Shown: piece after piece, positions 45,259-54,372 of the stretch
Layout: each line of letters begins with the position of its first letter
How positions within the stretch are numbered: position 1 is the stretch's first letter
Assembly (NCBI RefSeq): GCF_003369575.1
Contig: NZ_PIOC01000010.1
Span: forward strand, 86,662 to 150,661
Length of the DNA stretch: 64,000 bases
Reading direction: 5' to 3'
Source: Oceanobacillus arenosus
GTDB lineage: Bacteria; Bacillota; Bacilli; Bacillales; Amphibacillaceae
Translations under genes and position numbers: made by a program
The notes under the pieces: generated by a model
Told to the model about the DNA's origin: nothing
Seen by the model: only the letters and a program-made list of their open reading frames with translations
Database searches by the model: none

Positions 45259-45948
45259 TTATTCATATATATCTGTCATCCAGTCAACAATACTCGTATG
45301 CTTTTCCTCTCGTAGCTGCTCTACATTATGGTGACCAATAATAGAGCCATCTTTAATTGCAATTACTTCATCTAGAATATTTTCAACTTCCCGGATTTCA
45401 TGTGTTGTAATCAGCACAAGCTGCTTTTCTAGGTCAATAAAGGAAATGAGTCCTTTGACAATGGAATTACGGACCATTGGATCAAGACCAGAAAATGGTT
45501 CATCCATCAAGATGACTGGCACATTTCTCGACAAGGAGAGAACGATTTTTAACCGACCACGATTTCCTTTTGATAGATGTTTTAGTTTGTCATTTGGGTT
45601 GAGCTTCATAAATTTCAAAATTTCATAGGCTTTTTCCTGATCAAAATCTTTAAATTGACTTGCATAAAATGCGATGGACTGTCTTACATTAAAAAACCTG
45701 TAATATTCATCAAGCTCTGACAAATAAGAAACGGACTGTGCAATTCTTCGGTCTACTTTATTCCCACTTACCTTAATTTCACCATTTGTAGGGTGGTTAA
45801 GCCCTGCAATAAGCTTAAGGGTTGTTGATTTTCCGCTGCCGTTTTCCCCAACAAGACCAATTAATTTTCCAGATGTTAATTCCAAATTCACCTGATCTAA
45901 TGCTCTTTTACTTCCATATCTCTTTGTTACATCCTTTAGCGAAATCAT
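45259..45948 (-). CDS. ABC transporter ATP-binding protein (YtrB-like)
   Basis: The 229-residue ATPase has Walker A GLVGENGSGKSTTLKL near residue 33, the signature LSKGNRGRLKIVLSLS, Walker B VILMDEPFSGLD and the H-loop LITTHEIREVE. The start overlaps the GntR stop by four bases. With the GntR regulator and the membrane protein at 46329 it forms a Ytr-type operon; such systems respond to cell-wall stress in Bacillus. Confidence 0.92.
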   Translation of the reverse strand: MISLKDVTKRYGSKRALDQVNLELTSGKLIGLVGENGSGKSTTLKLIAGLNHPTNGEIKVSGNKVDRRIAQSVSYLSELDEYYRFFNVRQSIAFYASQFKDFDQEKAYEILKFMKLNPNDKLKHLSKGNRGRLKIVLSLSRNVPVILMDEPFSGLDPMVRNSIVKGLISFIDLEKQLVLITTHEIREVENILDEVIAIKDGSIIGHHNVEQLREEKHTSIVDWMTDIYE

Positions 45949-46325
45949 ATATTTTCCTCTCCCTTCTCTTTTAAATAATTCGTTAAACCGCTCTGTATCT
46001 CCTCGTCTGAATAACCCATCTCCTGCATTCCGCGAACGAAGTCTGTAATCACTTTTGCTTTCATCTCTTCACGTATAGAATCAAGGATTAATTCATCCTC
46101 TGTTACAAAAGTTCCTTGCCCACGTCTAGTTTCAACAATTTGCATGCTTTCCAATTCACGATATGTCCGCTGTACTGTGTTTGGATTCACACTTACATCA
46201 ATCCCAGTTTCCCGAACAGATGGAAGCTTATCACCTGGAGATAGTTCTCCACGTATGATTTGTCTTTTCAGCCGTTCAGCCAGTTGTTGATAAATTGGCT
46301 GGGAGGATTGGAAAATATCTGCCAT
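45945..46325 (-). CDS. GntR-family regulator (YtrA subfamily)
   Basis: The 126-residue protein has the GntR winged helix (PIYQQLAERLKRQIIRGELS, DKLPSVRETGIDVSVNPNTV) and only a short helical tail, as in YtrA. ATG 46325 is used with GAGGTG upstream, right after the membrane protein stop. The palindrome at 47132-47169 contains AGTGTA and TACACT half sites like those described for YtrA, so autoregulation is likely. Confidence 0.9.
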   Translation of the reverse strand: MADIFQSSQPIYQQLAERLKRQIIRGELSPGDKLPSVRETGIDVSVNPNTVQRTYRELESMQIVETRRGQGTFVTEDELILDSIREEMKAKVITDFVRGMQEMGYSDEEIQSGLTNYLKEKGEENI

Positions 46326-46328
46326 CAA

Positions 46329-47114
46329 TTACACCTCAACTTTGCGTTCGATGATCCAGCAAGCAGCAATAAACATGATTACTGCAAAAAATATATCTCT
46401 TACAAAATGGCCAATATAGAAGACCGTTGCTTCCTCCATCGTCTGGATATCAAATGAATCCTCAATATAACTCATTTCAAACCCGATAAAAATATCTCCT
46501 GCATGGATGGCCCCCCAGTTCGTCAGTGCTTGTAAAAAGGGGATATCCAGGAGGCCTGCATAGGCCCAGACACTCACAAAAATTAGAACAACAGTCAGCA
46601 AAAAGCTAATAAAATCATTCCATTTTTGACTGAAGGTAAGGTAAACGGACCAAAACAATAAGAATACCGATCCCATAAACAATGCTGCAATTAATACTAT
46701 GACTGAAGTGCTTCCTATACTATTAAAGAGACTTTCTTGATGAACAAAGCTAAATGTATTCTTAAAGCTTTGTATAGCTAGGATAATTGAAATGATAAAG
46801 GTTGAAAGCATATACACGACACCTGTAAAAAGTTTAGAAGCCAGTAATCCTGCGATGGACATTGGTGTATGAAGCCACAGATGCAATCGCCTTCTTTCTG
46901 CATTCAAACTGTAATACAAATAAACAACCAGAAATAAAGTGTGCAGACCTAAAACAATCGCAAGTGCAATTGACATAAACTCATCTTCAAATCCAAATTG
47001 ATTACCAGCAAAAACCCCACCAGCAATAATTCCTGAAAAGAAAATTAACACCATGAGAAAAGAAGGTAAGCCGAGCCGAAATTCCTTTTTCGTTAAAAAC
47101 AACCAAGCATTCAT
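46329..47114 (-). CDS. ABC-type membrane protein of the Ytr-like operon
   Basis: The 261-residue protein has about six membrane helices and no recognised motif. It starts MNAWLFLTKKEFRLGLPSFL. As first gene of an operon with a YtrA-like regulator and ATPase, it is most likely the permease part. TAGGAGG precedes the ATG. Its stop is three bases before the GntR start. Confidence 0.8.
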   Translation of the reverse strand: MNAWLFLTKKEFRLGLPSFLMVLIFFSGIIAGGVFAGNQFGFEDEFMSIALAIVLGLHTLFLVVYLYYSLNAERRRLHLWLHTPMSIAGLLASKLFTGVVYMLSTFIISIILAIQSFKNTFSFVHQESLFNSIGSTSVIVLIAALFMGSVFLLFWSVYLTFSQKWNDFISFLLTVVLIFVSVWAYAGLLDIPFLQALTNWGAIHAGDIFIGFEMSYIEDSFDIQTMEEATVFYIGHFVRDIFFAVIMFIAACWIIERKVEV

Positions 47115-47131
47115 TGATCATCCTCCTAAAA

Positions 47132-47169
47132 ATGTATTAGTGTACTATTTGAATAGTACACTAATACAT
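47132..47169. promoter_or_regulatory. 38-bp palindromic operator of the Ytr-like operon
   Basis: Eighteen perfect base pairs flank a central TG. AGTGTA (47139-47144) and TACACT (47157-47162) are 12 bases apart. It lies 18 bases upstream of the first gene. Confidence 0.8.
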
Positions 47170-47254
47170 AATAAATTGTCAATACTATTCAGAAAACATT
47201 AAATGAATAAAAAGGTGTGGCAGAACCAATTTTCTAATCAAGTAAAGATACATC

Positions 47255-48169
47255 TCAATCCAGAGCCTTATATTCTTTCTGAAATTTCTTCGGTGAAAGA
47301 TTGTATTCCTTTTTAAATAGTCGATAAAAACTCGAGTAATCTGGAAATCCGCATTCAAGCGCAATCTTCTCCATTGATACCTGATTTTGTTTAATCATCA
47401 ATACAGCGTAAGATAGACGTTTTAGCGAAACGTAACGGTAAAAGGGGAAATTCATATTTTTTTTGAAATAGTGGGAAAAATAATATTTATTTAAATGGAA
47501 ATGATTCGAAACTGTATCTAAACTTAAATTTGGCTCGGTTAAATGCGATTCAATATATTCTAATACCGATGCAAATCTGTTATCTATCTCGTCCTTTTTA
47601 CTAAGGTTTGGCTTATTAATCTCAGGATTATAAATGACTTGGAGCATTTTAAATAGTTGATAGTGCAGTGCAAAGGAATATGCTTTTTGACCATTGTTCA
47701 TTCTTTTTATTATTTCATCAACTAATGAGATTGCGTCTTGGAAGTTTTGCGAATGCAGATGTAATACATAGGAACTTTGTGTCTTATGTAAAATGATATT
47801 CTCTTGGATTGCCGGTGAGATGGATACAAAGTCTTCCAATAAATCCTCACTTATGCTAACAATAATCCGCTCGTAACTTTCAATGTCCTTAACGATTGCA
47901 CGGTGTACAGCGTAAGGAGGGATTACGACGACATCGCCTCGCTTTAAATGATACGTTTTCCCTTCACAAAAGAACTCACACTCTCCCTCTAAAAATACCA
48001 GAATCTCCAGCACATCGTGCATATGTAGTTGAAACAATGACTCTAGTTGGGAAAACATTTCCGTTGAGTCGTTAAATTTATTATGCCATTCATTGAATTG
48101 ATTATCGGGACTAAGATAATTAATTTCAAAACCTTGGTTCACCACAGGGATAAGAATAGGTTGCTTCAT
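47255..48169 (-). CDS. AraC-family regulator with cupin sensor domain
   Basis: The 304-residue protein has an N-terminal cupin (QLHMHDVLEILVFLEGECEF, LKRGDVVVIPPYAVH) that would bind a sugar. The C-terminus has two AraC helix-turn-helices (LSLDTVSNHFHLNKYYFSHY and MEKIALECGFPDYSSFYRLF). AAAGGAGG precedes the ATG. It lies divergent from the family 3 glycoside hydrolase, which is the most likely target. Confidence 0.9.
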   Translation of the reverse strand: MKQPILIPVVNQGFEINYLSPDNQFNEWHNKFNDSTEMFSQLESLFQLHMHDVLEILVFLEGECEFFCEGKTYHLKRGDVVVIPPYAVHRAIVKDIESYERIIVSISEDLLEDFVSISPAIQENIILHKTQSSYVLHLHSQNFQDAISLVDEIIKRMNNGQKAYSFALHYQLFKMLQVIYNPEINKPNLSKKDEIDNRFASVLEYIESHLTEPNLSLDTVSNHFHLNKYYFSHYFKKNMNFPFYRYVSLKRLSYAVLMIKQNQVSMEKIALECGFPDYSSFYRLFKKEYNLSPKKFQKEYKALD

Positions 48170-48192
48170 CGGTTGATTTCCTCCTTTCGGAT

Positions 48193-48338
48193 GTCCAGCT
48201 TCAGCGCCCAGCGACTAGCGAGACTTCCTTCACCTCCGTATGATAAGTCAACATCGATTCGCTAAGGCTCATCGTGTTTCCTTTATCTCCTGCGGTTCAG
48301 TCCAGTCCGTACGTCGCTAAACGGGCGCTTACGCTTTT
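48193..48338 (+). repeat. dispersed intergenic repeat, copy 4 (left part missing)
   Basis: GTCCAGCTTCAGCGCCCAGC, GCGAGACTTCCTTCACCTCC and CAGTCCAGTCCGTACGTC lead to GGGCGCTTACGCTTTT. The GGATAACTTA block of other copies is absent. It lies between the AraC and GH3 genes. Confidence 0.75.
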
Positions 48339-48417
48339 AATATAGCAATATTTACAATAATTTTAGCAATAAATGTTATCTATTTTTAGTTTTTTGCTGT
48401 TATACTATTACTGTAAC

Positions 48418-48431
48418 AGAAAGCGATAACA
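48418..48431 (+). promoter_or_regulatory. cre-like box upstream of GH3
   Basis: AGAAAGCGATAACA fits TGWAANCGNTNWCA except at the first base. It lies 280 bases before the GH3 gene. Confidence 0.45.
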
Positions 48432-48515
48432 AATTCATTATCAATTGCATAAGGTATACGGTTTTTTAAAATAGGAAAGCTTAGGGATTTTCTCTACGGC
48501 ATTAATGTAATCACA

Positions 48516-48566
48516 TTTTGGTAGGTAAGAAAGTATAGAGACTTTCTTACTACATAAGTGCAACCA
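48516..48566 (+). repeat. dispersed repeat family 3, copy 2
   Basis: TTTTGGTAGGTAAGAAAGTA and TACTACATAAGTGCAACC match 21376-21430. Confidence 0.5.
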
Positions 48567-48709
48567 AGTTTTCAAATAAACGGTAGACATTTCTACTGAT
48601 TGGTGTATATCAATTAATATCGGCAAAATCTGACTTCCCTATCATAACTGTGATTAAAGCGGTAACACTATGAATTAATAGGGCAAGAACAAGTATTGGA
48701 GGAATTAAA

Positions 48710-50833
48710 GTGGCAGAGAACCAAAAACAACCTGAATTAGAAGTTAGGGTTAAAGATATTATCGAAGTTGATGGATTGAAATTTAAAGATTTAAATAACG
48801 ACGGGAAATTAGATCCATATGAGGATTGGCGCCTTAGTCCAAAAGAACGTGCAGAGAACCTTGTTTCCTTGATGAATATCGATGAAAAGGTCGGCATGAT
48901 GCTGATTAATTCCCGCAAAATGGGACTTTCCCAAGAAGATAAGGAAAAGACAAGTCATGATGGTATTTTAGATGAAGCGATTGTGGAAAAAGGTGAAAGC
49001 ATTTTCGCCACTTCTAAAGTATACGGAACAACACACACTATTAAGAATAGGCATTTACGCCACTTCATTTTAAGAGATAACTTTAGTCCATCAGAAACAG
49101 CAGAATGGATTAATACAATGAATGAGGTCGCTGAAGGAACACGTTTAGGTATTCCTACTTTGATCGCATCAAATTCACGAAATGAAAATGCAGAACCTAT
49201 TTTTGGTATGAATGATGCTGGTGGGGTTTTCTCTACATGGCCTGGAACGTTAGGGCTTTCAGCGGCAGCACAGGGAGAAATTAAAAACGATGGTGATGCA
49301 TCTCTTATAAGCGAATTCGCGAAAATTGCTCGTGAAGAGTGGGATGCTACTGGTATTAGAAAAGGTTATATGTATATGGCGGATACCGTTACAGATCCAA
49401 GATGGCAACGGACGTATGGTACATTTGGAGAAAATCCAGAATTTATCTCTGATGCTATCGGTCGCCTTATCGACGGATTCCAAGGTAAAGAGCTAGGAAA
49501 AGATAGTATTGCAATGACAACGAAGCATTTTCCAGGTGGCGGACCAAGGGAAAATGGATTTGATCCACATTATGAAGAAGGAAAGTGGAATCTTTACCCA
49601 ACTCCAGGGAGCTTAGAGAAATATCACTTACCACCATTTAGAGCAGCGGTAGAACACGGAACATCGTCTATCATGCCGTACTATTCCATTCCAAGTATTA
49701 AGAAGAGTGTGGTACAAGAGTTCGAGGGAGAAGACATTCCATTCGAAGAGGTAGGTTTCACATTTAATCATTATTTCATCAATCATATCCTTAGAGAAAA
49801 ACTTGGATTCAAAGGCTACATCAATAGTGACAGCGGTATTGTCAATAATATGAGCTGGGGTGTTGAATCTTTAAGTGAGGCTGAGCGTTTTGCTAAAGCA
49901 GTCAACGCTGGTACAGATATCGTTGCAGATACAAATGACATCGAAAATCTTAAATTAGCAATCAGCAAAGGATGGATCAGTGAAAAGCGTATTAATGAAG
50001 CAAATGTAAGATTACTTACAGAAATGTTTACATTAGGTCTTTTTGATGATCGCACATATAATTCACCGGAACTTGCTACATCTGTAGTTAGTAACCAAGC
50101 GAATTGGGATGCTGCTTATGAAGCACATAAGAAATCTGTAACAATTCTTAAAAACCAAAACGAAACATTACCATTAACAGCAGAGAAGCTTAATAATAAA
50201 AAGGTTTATGTGGAAGTTCTCCATAAGGAAACTGAACGTGCGACAGCTTACACAGATAAAGCAAGAAAAGAATGCCTTGAGCTTGGTCTATTTACGTTGA
50301 CTGATAACTACGAAGAAGCTGATGTTGCAATTATGTTCTTGCATCCGAAATCAGGCGCATACTTTAATGCAACACCAGGACTGTTAGAACTTGATATTTG
50401 TGAAGATAAAGTAGTTTCAGCATTAGATGGATCGTTGTATCAAGAAACAACGTTAGCTAATATGGATCATTTAAAAGCAGTAGCAGACAATGTCCACAGT
50501 CGTGATGGAAAAGTTGTCATCAGTGTTAATGTGACATTGCCATGGATCCTTGGAAATGTTGAACCATTAGCTGATGCATTGGTTGCTGGATACGATACCT
50601 TCCATAAAGCACAGTTCGAAGTATTGGCTGGAAATAGCAAACCAACTGGTGTTCTTCCATTAACATTACCAGCAAGCGAGGAAGTAATCGCGGTTTATCA
50701 AAACGGTGACTGTGTATCTAGAAATGACGTACCAGGCTATGACAAGGACAAGTATATGCCTGAAGGACTAAGCTATGCATATAAAGATAGTGATGGAAAT
50801 GTGTATAAACTTGGGCATGGTTTGAGTTATTAA
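48710..50833 (+). CDS. glycoside hydrolase family 3 beta-glycosidase
   Basis: The 707-residue protein has the GH3 barrel and the alpha/beta sandwich. MTTKHFPGGGPRENGFDPHY is the conserved KHF-P-G motif near 265, and KGYINSDSGIV near 368 holds the probable nucleophile Asp. There is no signal peptide, so it acts inside the cell on imported short glycans. Residues 27-38 (DLNNDGKLDPYE) form an EF-hand-like calcium loop, unusual this close to the start. A GTG start follows GGAGG. A strong terminator lies behind it. Confidence 0.9.
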   Translation: MAENQKQPELEVRVKDIIEVDGLKFKDLNNDGKLDPYEDWRLSPKERAENLVSLMNIDEKVGMMLINSRKMGLSQEDKEKTSHDGILDEAIVEKGESIFATSKVYGTTHTIKNRHLRHFILRDNFSPSETAEWINTMNEVAEGTRLGIPTLIASNSRNENAEPIFGMNDAGGVFSTWPGTLGLSAAAQGEIKNDGDASLISEFAKIAREEWDATGIRKGYMYMADTVTDPRWQRTYGTFGENPEFISDAIGRLIDGFQGKELGKDSIAMTTKHFPGGGPRENGFDPHYEEGKWNLYPTPGSLEKYHLPPFRAAVEHGTSSIMPYYSIPSIKKSVVQEFEGEDIPFEEVGFTFNHYFINHILREKLGFKGYINSDSGIVNNMSWGVESLSEAERFAKAVNAGTDIVADTNDIENLKLAISKGWISEKRINEANVRLLTEMFTLGLFDDRTYNSPELATSVVSNQANWDAAYEAHKKSVTILKNQNETLPLTAEKLNNKKVYVEVLHKETERATAYTDKARKECLELGLFTLTDNYEEADVAIMFLHPKSGAYFNATPGLLELDICEDKVVSALDGSLYQETTLANMDHLKAVADNVHSRDGKVVISVNVTLPWILGNVEPLADALVAGYDTFHKAQFEVLAGNSKPTGVLPLTLPASEEVIAVYQNGDCVSRNDVPGYDKDKYMPEGLSYAYKDSDGNVYKLGHGLSY

Positions 50834-50836
50834 GGA

Positions 50837-50876
50837 GTGCCTGTCACTCCTCGAGTTTTGACGGAATATGTCGAAA
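50837..50876 (+). repeat. repeat pair, copy 1
   Basis: GTGCCTGTCACTCCTCGAGT followed by TTTGACGGAATATGTCGAAA matches 51355-51393. Its left part can fold as AGGAGTG/CACTCCT. Confidence 0.55.
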
Positions 50877-50891
50877 AGACGAAACAAGTGG

Positions 50892-50935
50892 AAGCCACTG
50901 CAATGAACGAAAATTGTTCATTGCAGTGGCTTTTC
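50892..50935. terminator. strong terminator between convergent genes
   Basis: A perfect 17-bp stem (50892-50908 with 50916-50932) with loop GAAAATT is followed by TT. It serves GH3 and probably the small gene on the other strand. Confidence 0.85.
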
Positions 50936-50969
50936 CTATTTTAGACCAACTTAAAACACGCACTTTTCG

Positions 50970-51254
50970 TTAATACGGAGTAGGCAATGGAGTGCCTTGG
51001 GGTCTCCACCAGGATTCAACCATACGCCAAGCAGTCTGATAATTGTAACCTCTTCCCATCAAATATCCAATGGCAACCGCTTCTGTTAATGCATGTTGAA
51101 AACCGAGATGTTGAGCTTCTCGTAATCCATGCTGAACAGCTGGATTTATTGCAGCAAGCGTATGTTGCTGAAGAGTAGTATGTGTTTGTGGATAGGAAGG
51201 TTGCTGATGATATCTATAATCCCCATTATCGTTAGAATAGTGTTGATTGTTCAT
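50970..51254 (-). CDS. small Gln/His/Tyr-rich hypothetical protein
   Basis: The 94-residue product has a polar N-terminus rich in Asn, Gln, His and Tyr. A helical core, GLREAQHLGFQHALTEAVAI, then leads to GYLMGRGYNYQTAWRMVESW. The composition recalls spore-coat-associated small proteins, but I know no function. AAAGGAG precedes the ATG at 51254. Confidence 0.65.
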   Translation of the reverse strand: MNNQHYSNDNGDYRYHQQPSYPQTHTTLQQHTLAAINPAVQHGLREAQHLGFQHALTEAVAIGYLMGRGYNYQTAWRMVESWWRPQGTPLPTPY

Positions 51255-51651
51255 ATTAATATTTCTCTCCTTTGAAAAAGTAGTAAGGACCTTTGATTCA
51301 TTTCAATATATGCGGATATGGGGGTTAGCGGAATAGGCGATAACCCTAAATTAGGTGCCTGTCACTCCCCGAGTTTTGGCGTATTATGTCGAATTAACGA
51401 ACTAGGTGTTGATGATGATACATATGTGACTTTATGATAATGAAGCATTACGTGAAATTTATAATAAAACAGGAGCACGCGACACGAATAAGAAAGTGAT
51501 AATCCTGTTCCATATTGATCCGTTCTATACATTAACCACTCAGCAATTATCAGTAGAGATAAATAGAATAATATTGTCCAAGCATACATATAAATAGTAC
51601 GAATATTACACTAGATAAGAATCATGTGTATGCAAAGGGAGATGGAGCAAA
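51255..51651. other. gap with repeat and ABC operon control region
   Basis: Copy 2 of the GTGCCTGTCACTCC repeat is at 51355-51393. No gene is supported; the minus-strand frame at 51362-51589 has no ribosome binding site. The region before 51652 should hold the promoter of the sugar importer. Confidence 0.4.
51355..51393 (+). repeat. repeat pair, copy 2
   Basis: GTGCCTGTCACTCCCCGAGT and TTTGGCGTATTATGTCGAA match 50837-50876. Confidence 0.55.
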
Positions 51652-52755
51652 ATGTTAAAGAAGGTCAAGTGGTTGACATATTTTGCAATATTGGTAGGGG
51701 CCATATTAGCGTTGGCTGGATGTGGTAATAGCGGAGGAACAATTGATGTAGGAATTGTGTTACCAACAAAGGATGAGCCACGCTGGGTCCAGGATGAGCA
51801 GCGGTTTAAGGATGCGCTGGCAGATTCCGATTATTCAACAGAAATACTATTTAGTCAGGGATCTTCGGCTAAAGAGAAGGAAAATGTCGAGTCGTTATTA
51901 AACAAAGGCATCAAGGTATTGATTATCACTCCCCATGATGGAGCGGCTGCTGCATCCGCTGTGGAAGCTGCGAAAAAAGAAGGGGTGACAGTTATTGCCT
52001 ATGACCGTTTAATTACCGATACAGATGCAGTAGATTATTATGTAACCTTTGATAGTATGGCGGTAGGTGCTGCACAGGCACAGTATTTATTGGACAATAC
52101 GAATGGTTCCGATGTTCCACTATACCTATATGCTGGAGCATCATCTGATAATAATGCTTTCCTATTCTTCGAGGGAGCCTGGAAAGTGCTTCAACCAAAG
52201 ATAGCAGATGGAACGTTTAAAATCGCAAATTCTAGTGAAGCAGAAGCCTTACAAGATTCTGATCAATTAACACGTGATCAAATAGGGAAAATTATTGGGC
52301 AAGTTACAACAAATTGGGATGCAAACGAGGCAAAAAATAAAGCACAGACACATCTAACTGCTAGCGGAGATGATTTAAAAGGCGATGTTGCCATTCTTGC
52401 CCCAAATGATGGAACATCTCGAGCAATAGCCGACGTATTTTCCTCTGACGATGCAATTTCAAATTATTTTGTGACTGGTCAAGATGCAGAGAAAGCATCA
52501 ATTCAGTATATTATTGATGGGAAACAATCAATGACAGTGTTTAAAGATGTCCGTACGTTAGTAAAAGATGCGATGGGGATGGCAGTTGATATTCTAGATG
52601 GCAAGACACCTGAAACAACAGGAGAATATGATAATGGATCCATTGAAGTTAAAGCAAGACAAACCGACATAATTGTAGTAGATAAAGATAATGTAAAAGC
52701 GGAGTTAATAGATTCTGAATACTATGATGCAAGTGAATTCACAGGCTTAGAGTAA
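51652..52755 (+). CDS. chvE: sugar ABC transporter substrate-binding lipoprotein (ChvE-like)
   Basis: The 367-residue protein has a lipoprotein signal peptide with the lipobox LAGC (Cys about residue 24). The type I periplasmic-binding fold contains DVGIVLPTKDEPRWVQDEQR, VIAYDRLITDTDAVDYYVTF and LAPNDGTSRAIADVF. These features match ChvE-like multiple-monosaccharide binding proteins. It is anchored outside the membrane and delivers sugar to the permease encoded behind it. AAAGGGAGATGG precedes the ATG. Confidence 0.9.
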   Translation: MLKKVKWLTYFAILVGAILALAGCGNSGGTIDVGIVLPTKDEPRWVQDEQRFKDALADSDYSTEILFSQGSSAKEKENVESLLNKGIKVLIITPHDGAAAASAVEAAKKEGVTVIAYDRLITDTDAVDYYVTFDSMAVGAAQAQYLLDNTNGSDVPLYLYAGASSDNNAFLFFEGAWKVLQPKIADGTFKIANSSEAEALQDSDQLTRDQIGKIIGQVTTNWDANEAKNKAQTHLTASGDDLKGDVAILAPNDGTSRAIADVFSSDDAISNYFVTGQDAEKASIQYIIDGKQSMTVFKDVRTLVKDAMGMAVDILDGKTPETTGEYDNGSIEVKARQTDIIVVDKDNVKAELIDSEYYDASEFTGLE

Positions 52756-52764
52756 AGTATTCAA

Positions 52765-52822
52765 TAAGAAAGGGAGAATAGTGATAATTACACTTATCTC
52801 TATTTCCCTCTTTCTATTTTGG
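52765..52822 (+). other. intercistronic hairpin in the sugar importer operon
   Basis: AGAAAGGGAGAATAG and CTATTTCCCTCTTTCT can pair imperfectly between the binding-protein gene and the ATPase gene. Such structures often protect or attenuate mRNA so that more binding protein is made. Confidence 0.5.
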
Positions 52823-52842
52823 CCCACCTTGGAGGTGATTGG

Positions 52843-54363
52843 ATGGACGAATATATCTTGGAGATAAATGACATTTCTAAGGAATTTTTGGGAGTAAAGG
52901 CACTATCTAACGTGAATTTCAAAGTGAAAAAAGGCGAGATTCATTGTTTGGTGGGTGAGAATGGTGCAGGGAAATCGACGCTGATGAAGGTGCTGAGTGG
53001 CGTTTATCCATATGGAACCTATGATGGGGAGATTTTACTGGAAGAAATGGTTCAACAGTATCGTGAGATAAATGATAGTGTAAATGCTGGTATTGGCATT
53101 ATATACCAGGAGTTGTCTCTATTTCCCGATTTGACTGTTTATGAAAATATATTTGTCGGAAATGAATTAAAAAAGAGGGGTATTGTTGATTGGAATCAAA
53201 CAATTGATCAGGCCACTGAAATACTCAATAAAGTAAAGTTGAAAGTGATACCAGAAACATTAGTAAAAGAACTAGGTGTTGGAAAACAACAGCTCGTAGA
53301 AATTGCAAAGGCGCTAAGTAAAGATGTCAATCTACTCATATTAGATGAACCGACCGCAGCGTTAAATGATAATGATAGTGAAAACTTATTAGAACTTTTA
53401 AAGGAATTGAAGGACCAAGGGATTAGCTGTATTTTGATTTCGCATAAACTGAAGGAGATTATTTCGATAGCAGATACGGTCACTGTTTTACGGGACGGAA
53501 AGACGATTTGTACACTAGACGCGAGCAGTGGAGAAGTATCGGAAGCAGTGATAATCAAAAATATGGTTGGACGGGACATTAAAGAAATTTATCCAAAGCG
53601 GTTGGATAAAAAAGTTGACGAAAATGTTCTTGAATTGAAGGGATGGTCAGCATATGATCCCGAATTAGGAAGAAGGGTAGTCGAAAACGTCAATTTAAAG
53701 GTGAGAAAAGGGGAAATAATTGGTATTGCAGGGCTGCTGGGGGCAGGTCGTACGGAGCTTGCACTTAGCATTTTCGGGAATCCAAGAAACTATAAGCTAC
53801 AAGGGGAGATGGAATTTCAAGGGGAAGTAACAGTGCTAAATCACACGAGTAAAGCAATTACATCTGGTATTGCGTACGTTACGGAGGATAGGAAAAACGA
53901 TGGGTTATTTTTATTACAAGATATTAAAAATAATATCTCTATTGCACGTCTAAAAGAACTTTCAAAGAATGGCGTTCTCAATGTGAACGAAGAAGTAAAG
54001 ACTGGAGAAATATATAGAACTTCATTAAATATCAAAGCAAGCTCATTAGAACAAATCGTTGGCAAACTCAGTGGGGGGAATCAACAGAAGGTATCAATAG
54101 GAAAATGGTTGAATACAATGCCCAAAGTCTTAATCTTAGATGAACCAACTCGAGGAATTGATGTTGGTGCTAAATTCGAAATTTACTCGATTATGAATGA
54201 ACTAATAAAAGAAGGAATGAGTATCATCATGATTTCTTCTGAGCTTGGCGAAATACTAGGGATGAGTGATCGGATTTATGTTATGGCAAAAGGCACAATT
54301 AAGGGAGAATTGAATGCAAAGGAAGCGACAGAGGAAGCAGTTATGGAGCTTGCAACGCAATAA
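52843..54363 (+). CDS. mmsA: sugar ABC transporter ATP-binding protein (MmsA/GguA-like)
   Basis: The 506-residue protein is a double ATPase. The first half has Walker A VGENGAGKSTLMKVL, signature LGVGKQQLVEIAKAL and LLILDEPTAAL. The second half has a degenerate Walker A GIAGLLGAGRTELAL, signature LSGGNQQKVSIGKWL and LILDEPTRGIDVGAK. This is the pattern of carbohydrate importers of the CUT2 class. ATG 52843 follows GGAGGTG. It works with the ChvE-like lipoprotein and the permease at 54373. Confidence 0.93.
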   Translation: MDEYILEINDISKEFLGVKALSNVNFKVKKGEIHCLVGENGAGKSTLMKVLSGVYPYGTYDGEILLEEMVQQYREINDSVNAGIGIIYQELSLFPDLTVYENIFVGNELKKRGIVDWNQTIDQATEILNKVKLKVIPETLVKELGVGKQQLVEIAKALSKDVNLLILDEPTAALNDNDSENLLELLKELKDQGISCILISHKLKEIISIADTVTVLRDGKTICTLDASSGEVSEAVIIKNMVGRDIKEIYPKRLDKKVDENVLELKGWSAYDPELGRRVVENVNLKVRKGEIIGIAGLLGAGRTELALSIFGNPRNYKLQGEMEFQGEVTVLNHTSKAITSGIAYVTEDRKNDGLFLLQDIKNNISIARLKELSKNGVLNVNEEVKTGEIYRTSLNIKASSLEQIVGKLSGGNQQKVSIGKWLNTMPKVLILDEPTRGIDVGAKFEIYSIMNELIKEGMSIIMISSELGEILGMSDRIYVMAKGTIKGELNAKEATEEAVMELATQ

Positions 54364-54372
54364 AGGGGTGAA

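Noticed and set aside
51362-51589. 75-residue minus-strand frame with hydrophobic start
   Set aside because: No ribosome binding site, and its end runs through the GTGCCTGTCACTCC repeat.
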